The position numbers and the translations under genes were made by a program. A stretch of 64,000 bases of DNA from Bradyrhizobium sp. AUGA SZCCT0283 (GTDB taxonomy: Bacteria; Pseudomonadota; Alphaproteobacteria; Rhizobiales; Xanthobacteraceae), in assembly GCF_018130385.1 (NCBI RefSeq), contig NZ_JAFCLU010000021.1:62001-126000 (forward strand), written 5' to 3'. Positions 59,135 through 64,000 of this stretch are shown piece after piece; the stretch's first letter is position 1; each line of letters opens with the position of its first letter. The notes under the pieces are model-generated. The model did not search any database. It was not told the DNA's origin and was given only the letters and a program-made list of their open reading frames with translations.

Positions 59135-60979
59135 ATGCTTCGTACAACCTTGGCTTCCTCGCGCACTTTGCGCGTGTGCGCCCTCGGGCTCATTACCTTC
59201 ACGACCGCGATCCTGATCTCGAGCGAGAGCGCTGAAGCGCGCCGCTACAAGCACCGTCGGCACCACCATGTCGTGCGCGAAAGCTACAGCCCGCAGTTCT
59301 CCTCCATCATCGTCGACGGCAATTCCGGCGCGGTGCTCAGTTCCAACAATCCCGACGGTATCCGCCGCCCGGCGTCGCTGACCAAGATCATGACGCTTTA
59401 TCTGCTGTTCGAGCGCCTCGACGCCGGCAAGATGAAGCTGGACACCGAGATGGAAGTCTCCGAGCACGCCTCCGAACAGGCGCCGACCAAGCTCGGTCTA
59501 AAGCCCGGCCAGACACTCAAGGTCGAGGATGCCATCAAGGGCCTGGTGACGCGTTCCGCCAACGACGCCGCCGTCGTGATCGCGGAAGCCATTGCCGGCA
59601 ATGAAGACGAATTCGCCAGGCTGATGACGCGCAAGGCGCGGGCGCTCGGCATGAGCAAGACCACCTACCGCAACGCGTCGGGCCTGCCCAACGACGAGCA
59701 ACTGACCACGGCGCGCGATCAGGCCACGCTCGGCCGCGCGATCCAGGATCGCTATCCGCGCTACTACCGTTATTTTGCGACCACGGTGTTCAATTATCGC
59801 GGCCAGTCGATCCGCAACCACAATCGCCTGCTCGGCAATGTCGAAGGCGTCGATGGCATCAAGACCGGCTACACCCGCGCCTCCGGCTTCAACCTCGTGA
59901 GCTCGATGCGCCGTGGCAACCGCCACCTCATCGGCGTGGTGCTGGGCGGCCGCAGCGGCGGTTCGCGTGACGCCACCATGCGCAACCTGCTGGCCGAGAA
60001 CCTGGAGAAGGGCGCGACCAAGCGTACCGTGGCCGCGATCACCGAGCGCAATCCCGCCGACGGCACCGTCGATGTGGCCGAAGCCGAGACCGCTTCGCGT
60101 CCGGCCGAAACGACTCAGTCCGGCAGCGCCCTCGCCGAACCGGGGCTCGCGGCCATGCCCGTGACCCGCTCGATTGCCCCGGCAAAACCATCCCTGATGG
60201 CGGCCGCCGCCGCTGCCCTGCCCCCGCCGCCCAAGGTCGAGCAGAACAAATTCGAGTCGCAAGCCAAGCCCGAACCCGCGCCATTGACCAGCGGCGTCAT
60301 TCAGACCCAGCAGATTTCCGCGATCCCGGGCTCGGCTGAGCCAATGAAGCCGGTCAAGGTCAAGACGGTTCAGGTCAAGGCCGGCCCGATGAAACTGGCG
60401 GCCGCCGGCCCCTCGCAGCCAGTGGCGCCGCCGATCACCAGCGCCATCCCTGCCCGTCCCGAAGTTGCCGAAACCTCCAGCGCCGTTGTCGCAAACGCCG
60501 CCGAGGCCAAGGCCGAAGCCGCCAGGGAAGCCCTCAGGGCAGCCATGCCGCAGCAGCCGGCCGGCCACGGCACCGGGAACGGCGTGCTCGGCGTGTTGCC
60601 CGCTTCCAGCCTGGCACAGGCGCACGCCTCGCACGCGCAAGCGCTGGCCTATGCCGATCCGGCGCCCCGTGCCCAAGCGCAGGCCGTGCAACAGAACGAC
60701 GCCGTCAAGCCGGCTGCGCCGGCCGTGGTTCGCACCGGCTGGATCGTCCAGGTCGGCGCCCTCGAAAGCGAAAGCGAAGCCAAGCAGCGGATCGACCTCG
60801 CCCGTACCAAGGCCAGCGCCCTGCTCAGCAAGGCCGATCCTTTCACCGAGCCGGTCGTGTCCAAAGACAACCGCACGCTATTCCGCGCCCGCTTCGCCGG
60901 TCTCGATCGCGATCAGGCCGAAGCGGTATGCCGCACGCTCAAGCGCGCCGACATTTCCTGCATGACCGTTCGCAACTGA
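59135..60979 (+). CDS. D-alanyl-D-alanine carboxypeptidase with SPOR domain
   Basis: 614 aa. After an N-terminal hydrophobic signal segment comes the low-molecular-weight PBP domain: SxxK in PASLTKIMTLYLLFERL, SxN in VTRSANDAAVVIAEAI and KTG in VDGIKTGYTRASGFNL. A proline/alanine-rich linker (residues 310-535) leads to a C-terminal SPOR domain (WIVQVGALESESEAKQRIDL). It trims stem peptides at the periplasmic face, with the SPOR part targeting septal glycan. A strong terminator follows. Confidence 0.94.
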   Translation: MLRTTLASSRTLRVCALGLITFTTAILISSESAEARRYKHRRHHHVVRESYSPQFSSIIVDGNSGAVLSSNNPDGIRRPASLTKIMTLYLLFERLDAGKMKLDTEMEVSEHASEQAPTKLGLKPGQTLKVEDAIKGLVTRSANDAAVVIAEAIAGNEDEFARLMTRKARALGMSKTTYRNASGLPNDEQLTTARDQATLGRAIQDRYPRYYRYFATTVFNYRGQSIRNHNRLLGNVEGVDGIKTGYTRASGFNLVSSMRRGNRHLIGVVLGGRSGGSRDATMRNLLAENLEKGATKRTVAAITERNPADGTVDVAEAETASRPAETTQSGSALAEPGLAAMPVTRSIAPAKPSLMAAAAAALPPPPKVEQNKFESQAKPEPAPLTSGVIQTQQISAIPGSAEPMKPVKVKTVQVKAGPMKLAAAGPSQPVAPPITSAIPARPEVAETSSAVVANAAEAKAEAAREALRAAMPQQPAGHGTGNGVLGVLPASSLAQAHASHAQALAYADPAPRAQAQAVQQNDAVKPAAPAVVRTGWIVQVGALESESEAKQRIDLARTKASALLSKADPFTEPVVSKDNRTLFRARFAGLDRDQAEAVCRTLKRADISCMTVRN

Positions 60980-61003
60980 TCCGGACTTCCCGCTGAAGTT
61001 CGC

Positions 61004-61036
61004 AAAGCCGGCGCCGCAAGCGCCGGCTTTGTTGTT
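61004..61036. terminator. Terminator after D,D-carboxypeptidase
   Basis: An 11-bp stem AAAGCCGGCGC (61004-61014) / GCGCCGGCTTT (61020-61030) with loop CGCAA is followed by GTTGTTTT, 25 bases after the stop. Confidence 0.88.
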
Positions 61037-61233
61037 TTCCAAACACAGTCGCTGCGGCTCTCGGTCAATCACGCCCAATGCGGCCAGCGAAAACTTCTCG
61101 TCAAGAATTTACGGCTAAGTTTCCCTGCAATGAACGATCGACCACGCCGGACAACGGCGGGCGATATGGGGCGTTAGTCAGAGAACAGAAGCAACTCTCG
61201 GTTTGTAGCGTCGGTGGCGTGAGCCGGAGTTAG

Positions 61234-61959
61234 CTAAAGATGCGTGCGAAGAAGGGTATCCTTGGCCTCGTTTACACGGGCAGCGAGGTACGTCGAGCCC
61301 CCCTGGTCGGGATGCAGTTTCTTCATCAGGGCGCGGTGCGCCCGGCTGATGTCGTCACGCCCCGCCCCCGGCTGCAAGCCAAGGATCTGATAGGCCTCCT
61401 CGTCCGTCATTTTTCCGCTCGCCGCCGCGCGGCGCTGCCCCCCTGCCGTGTCGCCCTGCGCGTTCTGACGCCAAGCGGGAAACCGGCGGTCAAGATAGCT
61501 TTCAAGTAAGGCGACGCTCTCGGCGTCGAAGGCCGGTATCATCGCGATCAACTGCGGCAGGTCGAATTCGTCGAGCGAGCGCCCGGCATTCGGCCCGTCT
61601 ACGATCCGGCCCGACAGTTCGCCACTGTCGTGATCGAGGCTCATGTCGAGAAATTGCGAGCGCACGCGCGAAGCCTGTCCTGACGAACGCTGCGCGCCGC
61701 CACCGAAGAGCCCGCCGATATTGCTGAAGCTACCGGGCCCGAACGGCGACCAGCCGAGCAGCCCGGCGCCGAAGATGCCGAGCGGAATTGCGACGGCGAG
61801 TTCGCCGCGCAGGCCGGTGAAGGCCGCGACCGCCAGCGCGATGACGCCGCCCGCGATCTTGATTCCGCGCGCGAGCACGACCGGGTTGGCTGCACGAAAC
61901 ATCTGCAGCAGCAAGTATAGAACGACAACGGCGACGACGCCGGCAATCAGGGTTGGCAT
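61234..61959 (-). CDS. Membrane-anchored DnaJ domain protein
   Basis: 241 aa. Two to three N-terminal helices (LIAGVVAVVVLYLLLQMFRA, IKIAGGVIALAVAAFTGLRG) precede a linker and a C-terminal J domain (DEEAYQILGLQPGAGRDDIS, RAHRALMKKLHPDQGGST) with the HPD motif. The J domain being at the end resembles the Pam18/TIM14 type more than DjlA. It should recruit DnaK to the membrane. It lies 64 nt after a vWA gene on the same strand, probably co-transcribed. Confidence 0.88.
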   Translation of the reverse strand: MPTLIAGVVAVVVLYLLLQMFRAANPVVLARGIKIAGGVIALAVAAFTGLRGELAVAIPLGIFGAGLLGWSPFGPGSFSNIGGLFGGGAQRSSGQASRVRSQFLDMSLDHDSGELSGRIVDGPNAGRSLDEFDLPQLIAMIPAFDAESVALLESYLDRRFPAWRQNAQGDTAGGQRRAAASGKMTDEEAYQILGLQPGAGRDDISRAHRALMKKLHPDQGGSTYLAARVNEAKDTLLRTHL

Positions 61960-62023
61960 GGCTCTAATATAGCGGCACCCGCGCCGAAAAGCATGGCGTC
62001 CGGCCCGGAGGCAACCAAAGTAA

Positions 62024-62788
62024 TCACTTCATCTGGCCGATCAGTGCGGCCGCGCCGCTTGCGGTTTTCGATAGCCGCAGCAGCGCTTCGCGCCCGCCGG
62101 CGGCATAGGCTGCGGCGGCGCGCAGGAGCTCGCGCAACTGCGCCGCGGCACCGGGATCGAACCTGCACCATGCGCCGCCGGTAAGCCGCGCAATCTCGCG
62201 GAAGGCCTGTTCGGCTGTGGCGTCGTGGCCTTCCTGAAACATGAACACCGGCACCTTGAGCAGGCCGAGTTCGCCGGCCTTGGTGCAGAGATCGTCGACC
62301 GCCTCCTCCATGGCGTCGCCGACGAACACCACGGCGCGCACGCCAGACGCCACCGCCTCGCGGCGCGCCTCCGACAGCACCTTGCCGATCTGGGTGTTGC
62401 CGCCCTGGCAGTCGATTTTGCCCATCAACCTCGCCAGTTGCGCGGAATCGGAGATCCAGCCGGTGGCGCGGCATTCGTTGAAGCCGCGGTAATAGACCAG
62501 CCTGATGTCGAGGCTGCCGAGCGAAGCCGCCTCGCGAAACATGTCCGCCTGCAGCGCGCAGGCCATGTCCCAGGTTGGCTGCCGGCTCATGGTGGCGTCG
62601 AGCGCAAACACTAGCCTTCCCCTGGCACCCGGGCTGTGCGGCGACATCGCACGCGCTTTCGCCACGAAGGCCGCGATGTCTTCCGACGCCGACGCCTTGG
62701 TCTCCGGCAGCGGTCCGCCCTTGCGCGCCTCGGCCTTTGCCGAAGCAACATCGCCTGCCGATTTCGGTTTGATGGGTTCGCCGGCCAT
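62024..62788 (-). CDS. VWA domain protein upstream of DnaJ-like gene
   Basis: 254 aa. The vWA domain starts near residue 58 (RLVFALDATMSRQPTWDMAC), where DATMS is the MIDAS motif; QGGNTQIGKVLSEARREAVA and AVVFVGDAMEEAVDDLCTKA are later MIDAS loops. It is cytoplasmic, with no signal peptide. It precedes the membrane DnaJ gene. Such vWA-J pairs may form a chaperone-linked complex; role unknown. Confidence 0.8.
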   Translation of the reverse strand: MAGEPIKPKSAGDVASAKAEARKGGPLPETKASASEDIAAFVAKARAMSPHSPGARGRLVFALDATMSRQPTWDMACALQADMFREAASLGSLDIRLVYYRGFNECRATGWISDSAQLARLMGKIDCQGGNTQIGKVLSEARREAVASGVRAVVFVGDAMEEAVDDLCTKAGELGLLKVPVFMFQEGHDATAEQAFREIARLTGGAWCRFDPGAAAQLRELLRAAAAYAAGGREALLRLSKTASGAAALIGQMK

Positions 62789-62884
62789 GAGCGCTCGCAG
62801 GTAAGCAGCAGCAAGCTCTATGTGGGACGGCGCCCGGCGGCGGTCAATGCGCCGGGCAGTGCCGCAACGACGGCCATCAGCCGC

Positions 62885-63784
62885 CTAGTTCGTGACGGGC
62901 TTGTTCTTCGGTGCCGGATTGCTGGCCAACGGGACGGACAGCGGCACCGGTCCCGGGCTGCTGCTCAGGACGTCGGGCACCTTGGTCGGCACCGGCTTCA
63001 GCGCGCCGCTCTTGTCGGACTCGTCGAGGAACTTGTCGAGCATCGACTGGATCGAGGATTTGGCTGCGTCAGGCCCGGTGTCCCGCATGTCGTTGTGCTG
63101 GAAGCCGGTATTCACGACCGTGATGCCGGCCTGCTCGCACTGCTCATCGTCAGGCACCACGCCGGGGTCCGGCTTGAAATGCGTATCCTTGGAACGGAAC
63201 GACAGGATCTTGAACTTGCCGTCGGTCAGGAACGGCACGCGCAGATTGTCCAGCGTCACGACCTTCTTGATTTCGTCGGGATACTGCCTGGCGAAATACA
63301 TCGAGATGTCGCCGCCCATCGAATGGCCGACCATCGTCACCTTCTCATAGTCGGCGTTGGGCTGGACCTTCTTCATTTCGTGGATAGCGAAATGGATGTT
63401 GGCCACGCCGCGCTGAATCTGCGGCAGACGGCCGACATAGGGCTCGCCGACCTTGGTCACCATCGGCGGATCGGTCGGCAGGTCATGCTGCGGGCTGATC
63501 GCGAGATATCCGCGCCAAGCGAAGACGGTAGACAAGAACGAGTACTCGGTGTTCTTGACGGTGTTGCCGTGATTTAGAATCGCAACCGGCAATTTGATCA
63601 AGCCGGCGTTGGCCTGCGTTTCCTTGTCGCGGCGAACGGCGATATGAACGGCGACAAGACGATTGTCGCGGTCGGGATCGTGGAACGCGATCGTCTCGTG
63701 CCGGATCGCCCACTTGTTCGCGGTGAAATACGCGACAGCGACCAGCACGGAGAGTGAAAGCAGAACTAGAATTCCACGTTTCAT
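62885..63784 (-). CDS. Exported or anchored alpha/beta hydrolase
   Basis: 299 aa. An N-terminal helix (GILVLLSLSVLVAVAYFTAN) precedes the alpha/beta-hydrolase fold: PVAILNHGNTVKNTEYSFLS, YLAISPQHDLPT, nucleophile elbow MVGHSMGGDISMYFARQYPD and a late histidine in TGFQHNDMRDTG. A proline-rich tail ends the protein (SSSPGPVPLSVPLASNPAPK). The substrate is unknown; likely an ester or amide in the periplasm. Confidence 0.83.
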   Translation of the reverse strand: MKRGILVLLSLSVLVAVAYFTANKWAIRHETIAFHDPDRDNRLVAVHIAVRRDKETQANAGLIKLPVAILNHGNTVKNTEYSFLSTVFAWRGYLAISPQHDLPTDPPMVTKVGEPYVGRLPQIQRGVANIHFAIHEMKKVQPNADYEKVTMVGHSMGGDISMYFARQYPDEIKKVVTLDNLRVPFLTDGKFKILSFRSKDTHFKPDPGVVPDDEQCEQAGITVVNTGFQHNDMRDTGPDAAKSSIQSMLDKFLDESDKSGALKPVPTKVPDVLSSSPGPVPLSVPLASNPAPKNKPVTN

Positions 63785-63850
63785 ATTCGTCCTCGCACCC
63801 CACTAGGGGCCAACCCTGTTTGAGACTCTTTCGGTCCCTTGTTGATGATA

Positions 63851-63872
63851 TATGTCACGATGGCGTGACATA
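63851..63872. promoter_or_regulatory. Perfect 22-base dyad upstream of the hydrolase gene
   Basis: TATGTCACG (63851-63859) and CGTGACATA (63864-63872) form a perfect 9-bp inverted repeat with a 4-base spacer. It lies 67 bases upstream of the hydrolase start and could control that gene or a divergent gene beyond the window. Regulator unknown (CRP/TetR-like size). Confidence 0.6.
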
Positions 63873-63907
63873 AAGGCCAAATGTTGTGTGTTGACCGCCT
63901 GATCATT

Positions 63908-63930
63908 GTGCGATGCACCTATCCATTGTG
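63908..63930. promoter_or_regulatory. TTGTGC dyad near window end, similar to phasin operators
   Basis: GTGCGATGCAC (63908-63918) is a short dyad, preceded by TT; a further TTGTGC begins at 63926. Both share the TTGTGC core with the phasin promoter dyads at 58809-58852. A plus-strand gene beyond the window, perhaps another granule gene, may be controlled here. Confidence 0.4.
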
Positions 63931-64000
63931 CAGCCGCTCAGTCCCCACAAATCCGACCCGCTTTTCCTTACGACGCCTCCAATCAAGCTTCGGTTCGAGC

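Noticed and set aside
1..64000. CRISPR arrays, tRNA/rRNA genes, prophage or transposase genes
   Set aside because: I found no regularly spaced direct repeats, no cloverleaf-like sequence I could support and no transposase or integrase frames. tRNA detection by eye is weak; a tRNAscan run would decide.

Overview
This 64 kb window is GC-rich, densely coded alphaproteobacterial chromosome. Gene content and order point to the Bradyrhizobium/Rhodopseudomonas group (Nitrobacteraceae). The supporting signs are a divK-pleD pair, an EipB-type envelope protein, CcoG/FixG with FNR/FixK-type boxes, a phasin gene, ClpS-ClpA, the chain pyrB-pyrC-like-plsY...dprA...topA-rnr, and many short palindromic intergenic repeats. 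Species was not tested. I saw no rRNA, tRNA, CRISPR array, prophage or intact insertion sequence. This is mostly core chromosome with small accessory inserts.

Layout. 1-4.7 kb (minus): a five-gene operon for a GldA/GldF/GldG-type ABC system, a small anchored protein and a HupE/UreJ-like membrane protein; every junction is a 4-nt stop/start overlap. 4.8-10.9 kb: an exported lactonase-like metallo-hydrolase, ruvX, an AEC permease, a CPBP protease, an AidB-like flavoprotein and a VanX-like dipeptidase. 11-17 kb: pyrimidine genes pyrB and a dihydroorotase homologue that has lost most zinc ligands, plsY, a higBA toxin-antitoxin insert, an amidase and dprA. 17-20.4 kb: two HxlR regulators, each divergent from a redox gene (azoR, an SDR), the second pair with a strong operator-like dyad. 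20.6-28.8 kb: topA-rnr-DUF983-NUDIX, a flavin monooxygenase and rpmG.

28.9-34.6 kb: two YeeE/YedE sulfur-transport-like genes diverge from a small membrane protein plus ccoG, with FixK-like boxes and an AT-rich dyad between them. A headless TetR remnant and a serine hydrolase follow. 34.8-38.6 kb: pleD, divK, a DUF3572 gene and a dinB polymerase with an N-terminal cysteine module; two large hairpins precede or overlap the dinB start. 38.7-44.9 kb: a RidA protein, a slipin/NfeD pair whose slipin is frameshifted, and an E1-alpha/E1-beta/E2 2-oxoacid dehydrogenase operon without E3.

45-53.4 kb: EipB, a second RidA, a glycerophosphodiesterase, a FemX-like acyltransferase, a HIT protein, trmO, azlCD, a lytic transglycosylase and a PilZ protein. 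53.4-64 kb: clpS-clpA, a TadG-like vWA protein, a phasin with a clear operator-bearing promoter, a D,D-carboxypeptidase with SPOR domain, a membrane DnaJ protein with a vWA partner, and a secreted alpha/beta hydrolase. The last 200 bases hold two operator-like dyads for a gene outside the window.

The most interesting items are the overlapped ABC/HupE operon, the catalytically degenerate dihydroorotase beside pyrB, the double hairpin at dinB, the frameshifted slipin, the orphan FixK-boxed ccoG unit, and the paired TTGTGC dyads near the phasin and at the window end. I do not see strong evidence for a wholly new defence or mobile system.
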